A DNA stretch of 64,000 nt. It comes from Seminavis robusta. Taxonomy: Eukaryota; Bacillariophyta; Bacillariophyceae; Naviculales; Naviculaceae. Shown in pieces: positions 54,395-64,000 of this stretch. Each line of letters opens with the position of its first letter. The first letter of the stretch is position 1. The notes under the pieces were generated by a model. That model was not told where the DNA came from. It worked only from the letters and a program-made list of their open reading frames with translations, and made no database searches. The translations under genes and the position numbers were made by a program. The DNA lies in assembly GCA_903772945.1 (NCBI GenBank), contig CAICTM010000163.1, positions 1 to 64,000 of the forward strand, in the 5' to 3' direction.

Positions 54395-56509
54395 ATGATG
54401 GACTCTTACTTTCAAATGGGCGGCAAGCCCATGCACATGGGTGATGACACCAGCTTTAACATTAATGACGCCATGCATAATATACCAAAAGATGATGGCA
54501 GCCAGCTCGATGCCACCCGCGGTTTTTGGAAGCAATTCAACGCCTTTTTGTCCATGGCACTGCCCTACTTCCATACGCAACCTCGAGCCCGTTTGCTGTT
54601 TTGCGTCATGGTGGTCTTGACGCTGCTCAACAGCGGCGTTCGTGTCTTCTTTTCGTACTTGGCACGCGACTTTTGGTCTGCCTTGTCGGAAATGCGGCAA
54701 GACGACTTTTACTACATTATGAAACTGTTTGTGGTGGCCATGGTGGTGCTGGCGCCCATCAATGTCTTTTACCGCTATCAACGACAAATGCTCGCCATTC
54801 ACTGGAGAGATTGGATGACACAGCGAGTCTTACAGCTCTACTTTTCCCATCGCGTCTATTACGGACTCGAACGACAACAACCGCAACAACCAACGACCCA
54901 TCATGATGACAATGACAAGACCAGCACTCGATCGAGTATTAGTACTACAGCCGCAGCCGTGGACAATCCCGATCAACGGATTGCCGAAGACGTGAGATCG
55001 TTTACTGAATTCAGTCTGACTCTGTTCCTGACGGTCCTCATGGCGATAGTGGACCTGGTCTGTTTTTCCATCATTCTCTACACCATCATGCCGGCACTCT
55101 TTCTCTCCATTTTGGGATTTGCGTCCTTTGGAACCGCCATGACCATGCTGGTGGGACGGGTATTGGTACAACTCAACTTTGAAAAATTACAAAAAGAAGC
55201 CACACTGCGATACTCACTCGTACGAGTCAGAGAAAATGCCGAGTCCATTGCCTTTCTCCGAGGAGAACCGGTGGAACAATCCAAAGTCCAACAGCGATTG
55301 GCCAGTGTCATTGGGAACATGCAAGAGCTCAATGTCGCCGTGCGCAATTTGGATTGTTTTACTACGTTCTACAATTACCTCACGTGGATATTGCCCATTA
55401 TGGTAGTGGCACCGCTGTACTTTGCCGGACAGGTCGAATTGGGAGTCATTCAACAAGCGACGGCCGCATTCTCGCATGTCTTGGATGATTTGTCCATTCT
55501 GGTCACACAATGGGAATCACTGACCGAGTTTGGTGCGGGCATTGACCGTCTCTACACTTTTTTGCGAGTGTCACAACGCATTGTACATCCCGACGACGAC
55601 CATGACAACTCCACAGCGAGTCCCTTCCTGTTGGGTACCAAACAGCCCGAAGCAGAACCGGCTCAACCATCCCTCATGTCGCTGCCAACCGTCCAATTCA
55701 ACAATACCACACGAGGCATACAGTTGCAGCAACTTCCAAACAACAAGCTTCAACCCGGTGCCATGAACATTCAAAACTTGACCTTGACCACGCCCACCAT
55801 CAAAACGACTCGTCACCATCATGATGACAATGCACGGACTCTGGTAGGCCAGCTCAACGTGTCCATTCAATGGGGAGAACACTTGCTCATTGTGGGTCCC
55901 TCCGGGGCGGGCAAGAGCAGTCTCTTGCGGGCCATGGCAGGTCTCTGGGATTCTGGGTCGGGATGCATTCAGCGGCCCGTCGATGCGGATGTGTACTTTT
56001 TGCCACAAAAACCGTACTGTGCACAGGGGACGTTACGAGATCAATTGCTCTATCCCGACACTACTACTGCCAGCAGTACTACTAGTAGCGAACAACACGC
56101 CTACAACCCGGATAGTACCACCAGTGACAGCAACCTGTTGACGATATTGAGTGCCGTGGACTTGGCGGACTTGCCACGGCGCGCTGGAAATAGTGAGAAT
56201 CCGGTGCAAGGACTCGACGCCACTATGGATTGGAGCAACGTCCTGTCGCTGGGAGAACAGCAGCGGCTAGCGTTTGGAAGATTACTCGTCAATCGACCCA
56301 AAATGGTCATCCTAGACGAGTCCACATCCGCATTGGATGTGGAAGCAGAACGCAGAATGTATGGGCTATTACGCAAGAACGGTATCACCTACGTGAGTGT
56401 GGGCCACAGGCCGTCATTGGAGGCATACCACCATACCAAACTGATCTTGCAAGGAGGTGACTTGCATCTTGTGGAATCCATACGAAATCAGTTGCCGACA
56501 GCGTTCTAG
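54395..56509 (+). CDS. ABC half transporter, SbmA/ABCD-like
   Basis: A single exon of 704 residues. The N-terminal membrane region (about 55-400) is of the ABC_membrane_2 type shared by bacterial YddA/SbmA and peroxisomal ABCD proteins: LNSGVRVFFSYLARDFWSAL, HWRDWMTQRVLQLYFSHRVYY, NPDQRIAEDVRSFTEF (the EAA-like NPDQRI signature) and ENAESIAFLRGE. The nucleotide-binding domain has Walker A IVGPSGAGKSSLLRAMAGLW, LPQKPYCAQGTLRDQLLYP, signature LSLGEQQRLAF, Walker B MVILDESTSALD and switch His in VGHRPSL. Thr/Ser-rich inserts lie at about 168-190 and in the catalytic domain. Must dimerise. The SbmA type is commoner in bacteria and organelles; fatty acyl-CoA or another cargo is possible, but I cannot tell which. 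Confidence 0.92.
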   Translation: MMDSYFQMGGKPMHMGDDTSFNINDAMHNIPKDDGSQLDATRGFWKQFNAFLSMALPYFHTQPRARLLFCVMVVLTLLNSGVRVFFSYLARDFWSALSEMRQDDFYYIMKLFVVAMVVLAPINVFYRYQRQMLAIHWRDWMTQRVLQLYFSHRVYYGLERQQPQQPTTHHDDNDKTSTRSSISTTAAAVDNPDQRIAEDVRSFTEFSLTLFLTVLMAIVDLVCFSIILYTIMPALFLSILGFASFGTAMTMLVGRVLVQLNFEKLQKEATLRYSLVRVRENAESIAFLRGEPVEQSKVQQRLASVIGNMQELNVAVRNLDCFTTFYNYLTWILPIMVVAPLYFAGQVELGVIQQATAAFSHVLDDLSILVTQWESLTEFGAGIDRLYTFLRVSQRIVHPDDDHDNSTASPFLLGTKQPEAEPAQPSLMSLPTVQFNNTTRGIQLQQLPNNKLQPGAMNIQNLTLTTPTIKTTRHHHDDNARTLVGQLNVSIQWGEHLLIVGPSGAGKSSLLRAMAGLWDSGSGCIQRPVDADVYFLPQKPYCAQGTLRDQLLYPDTTTASSTTSSEQHAYNPDSTTSDSNLLTILSAVDLADLPRRAGNSENPVQGLDATMDWSNVLSLGEQQRLAFGRLLVNRPKMVILDESTSALDVEAERRMYGLLRKNGITYVSVGHRPSLEAYHHTKLILQGGDLHLVESIRNQLPTAF

Positions 56510-57866
56510 CTAGCTAGAATACACTACAGTATGTAGTAACCAACCTTTTGACAAGAGACCAGTGAACCCAATGGCAGTCGCCTACCGTACAGTACCGGTA
56601 GAGCTATGAACATGCTTCCGACACAGTTCAGGTGCTCCGTTTTGACTCTTGGAATCTAGCCACATATAAAACAGCCTCACATCAACTATTGTCAACAGTC
56701 ATATGGCATGGATGGCATCGTCCTCTCTTCAGAAGTCAGCCTCTGCAGCCGTTGATGGTCGGACCATCAACTCGGTTGAAAGCAAGTCCAGTGCGAACGA
56801 TGTTCCAGATACAGAGAAGCCCTTCGCACAAAGTGCAGTGCAACCTGGCCAGCTACCCGACCACTAACCTGGCTGGAACATCAGGGGAAGATCCATCCAT
56901 TTCCGAATGTGCTGCCAGCGACGGGTCTTAGCTGTCGTTTATTTAGAAGCATTGAGACTGGTATAGTACGGTACCGGACTGTTGTCCGTTGCTTGACCTA
57001 CTCACCAGCAAATAGCCTAGCATAATCCAAGCAAATAGCTAGTGTTGCTAGATACCGGTAGCTAGAAGCAACAAGCAAGATAACCAAATCTCGCTTATGC
57101 GGCCCCTCTGTTCGCAGAGAGCGAAGCAAACGCACCAGCTAGACTACATGAATTAGACACACGTGCTTTGGTTGCTGCTGGAGTAGCTAGCTAGTATGTG
57201 CTTGAAAGGGTTTTCCTGCTCCATTGGGCGATCGCTCCAGTGAAAGGCATAAAACTTGCAAAGGTTTGGCGTCACGCTAGCCAAATAGTACACAATGTTG
57301 TTGTCACACAAAGCGGCTGCCGGTACGGTACCGTACAGCTAGCAGCTGTTGGCTCTCAGCGACAATGACTGGTACGGTGGTATCTTGGTTGTCCGTCCGG
57401 TGGGACTGCCCATTATTGGCCATTGTTCATGTGAACGCACCAATGGCCTCCTCTACACTACCAATCCTGGCCAGTGGGAACGCACCAATACCAATCGTGG
57501 TGGGTAGTTTCGTGTCCAATGATGTGACAAGTTGCGTCGTCCGGCTCGACTGGTCGGAGACGGCACTGCTTTTCTTAGGGTCGACGTCATCACTCTGTGA
57601 AAAAGAATGCTCATCATCTTGTTGAGAGGGTTAAGGTTAATGTAGAGAGTACTGAAAATTGCCTCTGGGAATATTCAAAATCCCAACGCCATGAGTCGCT
57701 TAGAGAAAATTGAAATGCCAGCACGCGTCATGCTCTCGTAGACAACCACACCAGCGTCTGCGTTTGTGACAAATCGGAGTGTGAACCCACACAAAAGGAA
57801 GCTCTTCTTTTTGGGATTATTGAGAGAGTAAGCAACCACATACAATAATTAATCGGTAGCACGACA
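56510..57866. other. Intergenic, 1.36 kb, no gene seen
   Basis: Starts with CTAGCTAGCTAG immediately after the ABC gene stop codon, and has TACCGGTA at about 56594 and 57052 and GGTACGGTACCG at 57322. The open frame 57365-57625 has no family character. Confidence 0.5.
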
Positions 57867-59939
57867 ATGGGTATTACCATGGAAACACCGGAAGGTTTGC
57901 CTCTGACGACGACGTTAGCCGAGATGGGCAAGGCGAATACGAATCTGCGGAGTGACTCGTTCACATCAACGTCCAGTGGTAGCAGTGATGAAGAAGCACC
58001 GGCCCACAAAAATGCCGCGCAACATGCCGACGATGGTTCCTTGGAACGCAGCGATTCTGGGTCATTTGATAACAGCAGCAATGGCAATGAAGATCTTCCC
58101 TTCTTTGACAGTGTGGACTCGAAAGACGACGACAGCCGTGATAATGGCGATGAAGAAGAAAAGGACATGTTGGCTACCACCACATTATCGGGGTATCTGA
58201 GGCTGCTCATGGAAGATGTGGTTTCCTACATTATGCTGCTCATCACCAACAAACCCTTTCGCCTGTTTTTGGTCTCTTATGTCTTTGGACACATGGGAGA
58301 ATGGTTCACCTACATTGCCTCCATCAGTCTCATGGAGCGCATGCTGGGAGACGACAGTGAAAACTCTCGCACTTCCTTGGGTATCCTGGTGGCCATTCGT
58401 CTGCTGCCGACTGTGGTATTGAGTCCCTTTGGAGGAGTCCTGGCAGACTCCTATGACAGAAGAAAAGCCATGATCATTCTTGATCTTGTTGGGGCATTCA
58501 CACCCATTTTTTTCATCTTGGCAACCTTTCTCGAACATTCCGGCCTCCATCCCTACTATGGCGTCGCCATGATTTATTTTGCCACTGTTTCGCAAGAATG
58601 TGTCTGTGCCCTCTACGAACCCTGTCGAGCATCCATGGTACCTCTTCTTGTCACGGGAGATGCCGACCTTAAAAAGGCCACCACTCTAACGGGAGTGGCG
58701 TGGTCTGCTGTGGCTGCCTTTGGTTCCGCCCTTGGAGGTTTTGCCACTTCTCTCTTTGGTGCCCGTACCTGTTTCTGTAAGTATTGGTGAATTGATGGAT
58801 ACCCAAACAAGCATGGAGTTGCATTGTACAGTATCTCATCAAATCTATTTTGTCCTTCTATTTGGATCCAGGCTTGGATGGAGTTTGCTACCTGTTAAGT
58901 GCCGTTCTCATGTGGAGTGTCGGTGGCAACTGGAAAGTGGCACCCGATGTCAAGTACGAATCGGTATGGCTACAAATCAAAGGAATGACCGTTGATGGCG
59001 GTAAATATCTCTCCACTTCCTTCTTTGGCGGTCTCGTCTTTTTCAAAGCCACCTGTGCACTCGTCACGGGGGCCACCAACGTACTAAATGTCTCGCTGTC
59101 CGAACGAGACACGGACGATTCCATCTGGTTCATCTCAGAGATGGACACGGAACAAAAGTTGGGAATTCTATTCTCCATTACGGGTATTGGTTGCATTCTG
59201 GGACCACTCGTGTCGGATCCACTCACCAATATCGAACAACCAAAAGCATTGCAATTAGCCTGTGTCTTTGGGTTTGTGGCGGTCACACTGGGGTGCCTCG
59301 GGGTGGGTCTCTTTTCACCCTTTTGGGCGGTCTGTGTATTCAGTGCCGTTCGGTCGGCTGGTATGGGGATTCTGTGGTTGGATTCACAGTTTCTCTTGCA
59401 AAAGTTTACCGCCAAGGAAATGCTGGGGCGCGTCGCCGCTGTCGATGATGCTCTCGCGACTCTCTCCGAAGCATTATCATCCCTACTGTGTGGTTTTCTA
59501 CAGGACGAATTCCATTTATCAGCCATGGCTGTTTCAAAATGCAGGCTGCTCTGGGTTTTGGGTTTACAATACTGTGGGCCGTATACCACTTCTCCGGCAG
59601 AGGGGCAGCTTCGCGTAACAAAGATGGTGGCAAGGTGTCACCAAAGAAGAGCTCCTAGTAAGTTAACAATTTCAGGGTGGTCGGTGGTGATCTCTCGACT
59701 CTCCCGTACCCTGTAAAAATAGGATCTCTCTTTCTATCAGGCGCTCACAAACAACCCTCTCTTTCTCTATACTGTATCACAGTGACCCTGTTGGATTAGA
59801 AGATATCGATCCAACAGTAATAGACCCGGAGGAATTTGATATGGAGCGGAAAAAGACACCCAAGAAAGGAAAAGGGCCCAAGCGGAGGTCACCAAAGGCA
59901 AAACCACGGTCAATCAAGAAGATTGCACCTATTGTTTAG
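57867..59939 (+). pseudogene. MFS_3-type transporter, frame broken by one base near 59524
   Basis: Three exons, 57867-58776, 58872-59657 and 59783-59939, with GT-AG introns of 95 and 125 bases. A long Ser/Asp-rich cytosolic N terminus is followed by about twelve helices with MFS motifs of the enterobactin-exporter (EntS, MFS_3) kind: LVSYVFGHMGEWFTYIA, GGVLADSYDRRKAMI (motif A), LYEPCRASMVPLL and GCILGPLVSDPL. After FLQDEFHLSA the good frame is lost; the next helix (MQAALGFGFTILWAVYHF), then GRGAASRNKDGGK and a basic third exon (SYDPVGLEDIDP onward) follow in another frame. Total exon length is one base short of a multiple of three, and one extra base near 59524 would give 617 residues. This may be a sequencing error, an allele or a real break. 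Without it the protein ends at 59716. Confidence 0.82.
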
Positions 59940-60676
59940 CACCGTCTCCAGTAGTTTTTTGCTAGATACATAATCCATAAACCAACGCCTGGAGAACCTT
60001 TTAATCTATTTTGACTCTTGTAGAAGTGTAACCGCATCAACTACCGTAGCTGGTTTCGTCATTGGTATCGTTCGCTGGCCTTCCTTACAGCACGCTTGTG
60101 ACCAAGTAGACTAGTAACTCCCACGACCGCATAAATCTCCAACGGTTCGGCTTTCTTTTTTGGGACCCTGCTAGTTTTCCTTGATAGGTGCGGTCAAGGG
60201 AGGAATGTACTGGCTCTAGCACCCTACAAAACGAAGTGCGTGGAGCCGTGATGGTTGGGATGACCCACATACCGGTATGGTTGACGATAATAAGGTAACC
60301 AAGTGCATTTAGCAGCATCAGGCGGAGGTGCGGGATTACCTGGTTGCTACCGTACCGGTACCGTAATGCACGATTTATCAATGCATCCAACTGCACCTCT
60401 CCAGGTCGAGGTCACGCACGGGAATTTCGACAGCGAGGAACCCAAGCCGCACCTCCGTTTTGGGTATCCCTGAGGTTCATGGTCTCTACGAATGCTTGAA
60501 CTCTTCAGGGGACAAATCCAACAGATTAGAAAGATGTACAGCCAGTAAAGTAGTATGTAAACTATGCATGAATCCTTTTTATTTATAGCTATGCATTCAT
60601 AGCAACCTCTGCCAGCCAGGCCGTCGACCTCTACACAATTAACCAGTTTCGTGTGTGTGCAGGGTCTTTTTCCTTC
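59940..60676. other. Intergenic between convergent genes
   Basis: No gene seen. TACCGGTA palindromes occur at about 60270 and 60352. Confidence 0.5.
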
Positions 60677-62149
60677 CTACTCTTCTTTTGTTGGTTTCAA
60701 CATGGTTCCCGAGGCTAAGCAAGCCGTTCGACCGTACTGTGGAACGTCTTGTTGTGTTTCGTGTTCTCCCTTGTCCTTCTTGAACTTGAGTTTCTTTTCG
60801 GCAAAGTAGACACCTCTTTGATACCGATACAGGAAGAGGAGCCCCTTGTACAACCAGAACATGTGCATGGCCCAAAAGAGCGATGCAATGGCAATACTTC
60901 CAAACTGGTACAGCGTGAGCTGCAGTACCAGCATGGAATCAAAGCTGTGCTCAATGGGTATGGGTTCCAAAAAGATGGGGATCAGTGCTGCGGGCCAAAT
61001 GTAGAATAGACTTATTGTCCAAAAGACACATAGAATGGGTGTCACGACCCGTTCCAGCACCCAAACCTTGCAGAGTCCTAGAGATAGCGCGGCAAACTCG
61101 CACATGTCATTGAACTGCCCGAGCAAGACAATAATGGCAATGGCATTGCAATTGTCCTTGGCGGTAATGTACAAGAATAGCGCACCAAAGCAGACGCCCG
61201 TATGATGGACGAAATCTTCGGCAAACGACGTGGTGGTGGTGGCTTGCTTTTCGTCTTGACCGTGCCTCAGCAACGCCGTCTGTGCTTCATAGTACTCCGT
61301 GACGGCATCCCAGACAAGTGTCAAGAGGGCGACAAAGTCGACCGTGACTTCAAAGTGTCCAATGGTTTCCAATGCCAGGGCACACGTGGGTACAATTTCA
61401 CCGTCGGAATCAAAGATGGTTCCGCCTTGTTTGGGGTACCATCCCAGACGTCCATGTTGGTACATGGGCCACCAATCGGATCCCCAGGCCACGTAAAAGC
61501 CAATGGTGAACATGACCGTGTTCTTGATGGCATCAAAGAGCCATTCGCAGTAGTGTGCCGTGTACTTGTGGTTTTTGCCATCGTAAATATGATTGAGCAC
61601 AATCGGGTAGACCAGTTTGTTGATGGCGGATCGCAAGAGGATCATGAAGGTGAGCATGCCAAAAAAGTTGGCACCGTTTTTGTGTGTAATCATGAGGGTC
61701 AGAGCGGACGTGAATTCGTCGAGAAAGTCAATGTTGCTTTGTCGCATAAAGTACCACGCCATGCCCCCAATGGCCGACAGATAGGCAAATCCAGCCGCAT
61801 TAAAGGCTTGATCCGCGAGATAATCAAATGTTGCCTTCCATGGAGGACTCTGACTCTTGACCACCACCACTTCATTGCTGCTATTGCTGCTGGAGTCACT
61901 GTTGAGACTTTGTCCTTCATTATTAGTATCTGCTGGCAGGCCATTCTTTTTGCTGCTGTTTTTGTTGTTGTTGTTGTTGTCTTTCTTGCTACTGGCAAAA
62001 CTGCCATTGGAAGAAGACGCTACACTACCATTGCTGGAGACTGGTTTTTTGAGGGTAAGTTTTTCGGCCATCTTTTGGTTCTTCTTGGCCATGGTTGTTG
62101 CAGTTGTGGTGAAGGTAGTGGCATTCATGGTGGTATCGTTGCCACACAT
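60677..62149 (-). CDS. Polytopic membrane protein, TLC-domain-like
   Basis: A single exon of 490 residues. About 110 residues of Asn/Ser/Lys-rich low complexity precede six to eight predicted helices (AGFAYLSAIGGMAWYF, FFGMLTFMILLRSAINKLVYP, NTVMFTIGFYVAWGSDWW, VDFVALLTLVWDAVTEYY, HTGVCFGALFLYITAKDN, AIAIIVLLGQFNDMCEFAA, LCVFWTISLFYIWPAALI and SIAIASLFWAMHMFWLYK). The pattern FVHHTGVCFGALFL with a following Asn-Asp helix resembles the TLC (TRAM/LAG1/CLN8) fold used in ceramide synthases and lipid sensors. This assignment is by motif only and moderate. The basic tail ends in a GTMLKPTKEE segment. A 316-codon antisense frame here is a shadow. Confidence 0.65.
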   Translation of the reverse strand: MCGNDTTMNATTFTTTATTMAKKNQKMAEKLTLKKPVSSNGSVASSSNGSFASSKKDNNNNNKNSSKKNGLPADTNNEGQSLNSDSSSNSSNEVVVVKSQSPPWKATFDYLADQAFNAAGFAYLSAIGGMAWYFMRQSNIDFLDEFTSALTLMITHKNGANFFGMLTFMILLRSAINKLVYPIVLNHIYDGKNHKYTAHYCEWLFDAIKNTVMFTIGFYVAWGSDWWPMYQHGRLGWYPKQGGTIFDSDGEIVPTCALALETIGHFEVTVDFVALLTLVWDAVTEYYEAQTALLRHGQDEKQATTTTSFAEDFVHHTGVCFGALFLYITAKDNCNAIAIIVLLGQFNDMCEFAALSLGLCKVWVLERVVTPILCVFWTISLFYIWPAALIPIFLEPIPIEHSFDSMLVLQLTLYQFGSIAIASLFWAMHMFWLYKGLLFLYRYQRGVYFAEKKLKFKKDKGEHETQQDVPQYGRTACLASGTMLKPTKEE

Positions 62150-63532
62150 TAATCAGTGAAAGTGAAGTGAAGTGAAATGAAAGACTGCCTGAGTAGAATG
62201 TCTAATCTGGGTCTGCCTCTACTAGCTAGTTGGTGGGATCGCTCGCTAACGCTTTTGTGGTTGTTGCCGTTGTTTGTTTGTCGGATATCTTTTGTGAGGC
62301 GAGGGTGTCCTGCTTTCTTGAGAGAGACTGATGGGGTTCCAGTTTTTCAGTCCAATGGCAAATGCAGTCGATTCACACTCTTGCTTGCTTGTCTTGATTG
62401 CAGTATAGTACCCTTGATTGGTCTGCTGTTGGTTTGGTTGCTGCTCGTTGTTGTTGTTGTTTGTTATCCAGCTAGTGGCAAAATATCAATGTCGAGCGTT
62501 GGATTCTGTTGGAGGAAAGTCGAAGCAATATTGTGAGTGGAGACCGTTCACGTGGGTGTTGTACTAACGTCTACGACGGCATAATAAGTGCCAATTTGGC
62601 AAATGAAAAATTTGGCGGAAAAGACAACGGTCTGATGGGCAAACCAACAAGAACAGAATACTACTTGCAATCAACAAACCTCTACAAGGCAAGATGGACC
62701 GAGTGATCATCAGTCAGTGGTCCAGTATTGGTTTTACAAACATACCTTCCTTCTTTCATCAATTGCCAGGACCGCTTCTTTCGCCCCAATGGAAAATGGT
62801 GGGTGCGTGGGATAGTTATTTTGAAATTGGATCCAGTTAGTGGTGGGAGTGTGGCAATGCTGACCTTCATCGTGCGTGGCACGGGCCTTCACGCATTAAC
62901 AATTCTCTCTCTCAACGACAGTTCACGGCAATGCTAAGGTTACTTAGGCGTGATGTCACTAAGTGATGCAAATGACTCTGTCACATTTTATGGGTATCAT
63001 TGCTATTTAGATCGACGCTCTGGCGAATTTTCTCGGAGTAACGGAGCACCTCTTTCTGACGTTCTTGTCCTCAACCTTAATCAGTCGTGAAGTTCTCATA
63101 CAAAATTATGTTTTGAGTGACTGACACTCAGTCCTTAGTCTGACGTTTAGATCTTTTTGCTGCGCAATCGCTTTTGAAATCTGCTGTACTACTAGCTAGC
63201 TAGCCAGTACTAGCTACTAGCTAGTAGTGGTACGTCGTACAAGACTTCAAACCCGTGTGTCGAGTCATTAGTCTGACGTTATTATTAAGATCTATCTTCT
63301 AAAACGAACGTCCAGGTACATGTAGATCTAGCTACTAGTAGCTCTAGCTAGCTAGCTAGCTAGTAGCAGCCAGACAGAAAGATCCACCGTGCTACCGGTA
63401 CGCATCACCACCCCTCGTTTGTTTTCCACAAAACCGAGATCAAACCAACCGACCTCCCACCTTGTCTAGTAGGCCATCTTCTACCTACCTGGTAGCCAGT
63501 TGTTTTATTAAAATTGTCACTGTACTTCCACC
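62150..63532. other. Intergenic, 1.4 kb, no convincing gene
   Basis: A 119-codon plus-strand frame (62177-62536) is hydrophobic and low complexity and was not accepted. A TTAGTCTGACGTT motif occurs twice (about 63136 and 63270), and CTAG-rich patches lie at 63189-63226 and 63325-63366. Confidence 0.5.
63189..63366. repeat. CTAGCTAG-rich patches
   Basis: Two patches (63189-63226 and 63325-63366) of tandem CTAG units, the longest near five in a row, upstream of the methyltransferase gene. Most likely simple-sequence expansion. Confidence 0.75.
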
Positions 63533-64000
63533 ATGTCCCTCCGTGGTCGGTATGTGATTGATCGGATCAAACGATCGGTCTCGTCCTATCTCAAAATGCC
63601 CGTGCCGCCCTACGGCGAACCCATGTTTTGGGAAAATGTCTACCACAAGATGGATCTTGCCACGCCGATATCGCCCGATACCAGTTTGCCCGAATTTGAC
63701 GATACCTTTGAATGGGGTGATATCAAGTTACAGGATGTCTTGGAATACCGGTATCGACCCGTCACTATCCAACAAACAACTTCTGCCACGGAATATGCGT
63801 CCAGCAGTACAGTGGGAGATACCGATGCTACCACGACATTTGGTCAAACCATTGGCGTGGAACCCAACGAGTTCTTTTCACTCATGGAGGATGATACTAC
63901 CACTAGTACTACTACTGACAGCCAACAAGAAGAAAGCAGTGGTGGTAGTAGTAGTAGTACGAAAGAACCCATTATCATGTTGGGATGTGGCAATTCCCGC
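63533..64000 (+). CDS. Methyltransferase, METTL13/EEF1A-KMT-like, 5' part
   Basis: The open frame runs from ATG 63533 (CCACC context) to the window end, 156 codons, with no stop. It begins with a basic MSLRGRYVIDRIKRSV stretch that may act as a targeting leader. YGEPMFWENVYHKMD and FDDTFEWGDIKLQDVLEYRY recall the W-x-x-R/x-Y and F-x-W-Y preamble of METTL13-like lysine methyltransferases, and IIMLGCGNSR is the SAM-binding motif I, whose LGCGNS form is typical of that group. Between them lies an insert of about 75 residues rich in Ser, Thr and acidic residues (DDTTTSTTT, GGSSSSTK). The 3' part of the gene is outside the window. Confidence 0.7.
   Translation, partial: MSLRGRYVIDRIKRSVSSYLKMPVPPYGEPMFWENVYHKMDLATPISPDTSLPEFDDTFEWGDIKLQDVLEYRYRPVTIQQTTSATEYASSSTVGDTDATTTFGQTIGVEPNEFFSLMEDDTTTSTTTDSQQEESSGGSSSSTKEPIIMLGCGNSR

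Noticed and set aside
59400-59560. A small intron that would rescue the MFS frame
   Set aside because: Candidate GT-AG pairs (such as a 14-base GTGGTTTTCTACAG or a stretch of about 55 bases) are too short or leave the wrong phase.
61202-62152. 316-codon open frame on the plus strand
   Set aside because: It lies antisense to the well-structured TLC-like membrane gene; the reading has no family motifs and is a by-product of the sense codon use.
62177-62536. 119-codon hydrophobic frame
   Set aside because: Low complexity, driven by TTG repeats, and no family features; probably part of an upstream leader.
1-64000. CRISPR arrays, retroviral or LTR elements, rRNA
   Set aside because: No regularly spaced identical short repeats, no reverse-transcriptase or capsid motifs, no long terminal repeats and no rRNA signatures were seen.

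Overview
The window looks like nuclear DNA of a stramenopile alga, most likely a pennate diatom (inference). The grounds are compact genes with zero to seven short GT-AG introns (about 76-152 bases), mixed-strand single genes with no operons, one nuclear-type tRNA-Phe(GAA), class C GPCR-like receptors built on bacterial-type periplasmic binding domains, a tandem pair of leucine-rich-repeat-like genes, and a possible signal-peptide plus A|F plastid-type leader. Intergenic DNA is unusually rich in two palindromes, TACCGGTA and CTAGCTAG.

Layout. 1-5.9 kb: a 153-base tandem repeat, then a divergent pair for mitochondrial fatty-acid beta-oxidation (ETF alpha and an ACAA2-type 3-ketoacyl-CoA thiolase), a dispersed repeat and a GST-like gene. 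6-12.3 kb: tRNA-Phe, a receptor fusing a sugar-type (type 1) binding domain to a seven-helix class C core, and a zinc-knuckle protein. 12.9-19.7 kb: a fatty acyl-CoA reductase gene with a 4-base CTAG frame break, a globin with a coiled-coil tail, and two divergent short-chain dehydrogenases, one lacking its catalytic pair. 20.6-24.3 kb: two LRR-like paralogues, the second with a frame break exactly at a TACCGGTA. 25.3-30.3 kb: a second class C-like receptor with an amino-acid-type (type 2) binding domain and a repeated phospho-site-like tail, and a cAMP-receptor-like GPCR. 31-39 kb: a JmjC/cupin-like protein, an interrupted transposon-related gene, a membrane-anchored ArfGAP, and a secreted or membrane CIA30-domain protein. 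39-42.5 kb: a gene-poor stretch with a foldback element. 42.5-56.5 kb: an AAA-ATPase/TPR-like regulator, a putatively myristoylated SAM-domain protein, a two-pore potassium channel with a large extracellular insert, an eight-exon S10 carboxypeptidase with a membrane anchor, and an SbmA/ABCD-like ABC half transporter. 57.8-64 kb: an MFS_3-like transporter with a one-base frame break, a polytopic TLC-like membrane protein, and the 5' part of a METTL13-like methyltransferase cut by the window edge.

Themes. Lipid metabolism recurs (ETF alpha, thiolase, acyl-CoA reductase, possibly the SDRs and ABC protein). Sensing and excitability recur (three GPCR-like receptors, a K+ channel, an AAA/TPR protein). 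The most unexpected general signal is that two otherwise good genes are out of frame precisely at the genome's favourite short palindromes, which suggests that these palindromes are inserted or expanded and not only conserved sites. All family assignments come from reading motifs by eye; no database search was run.
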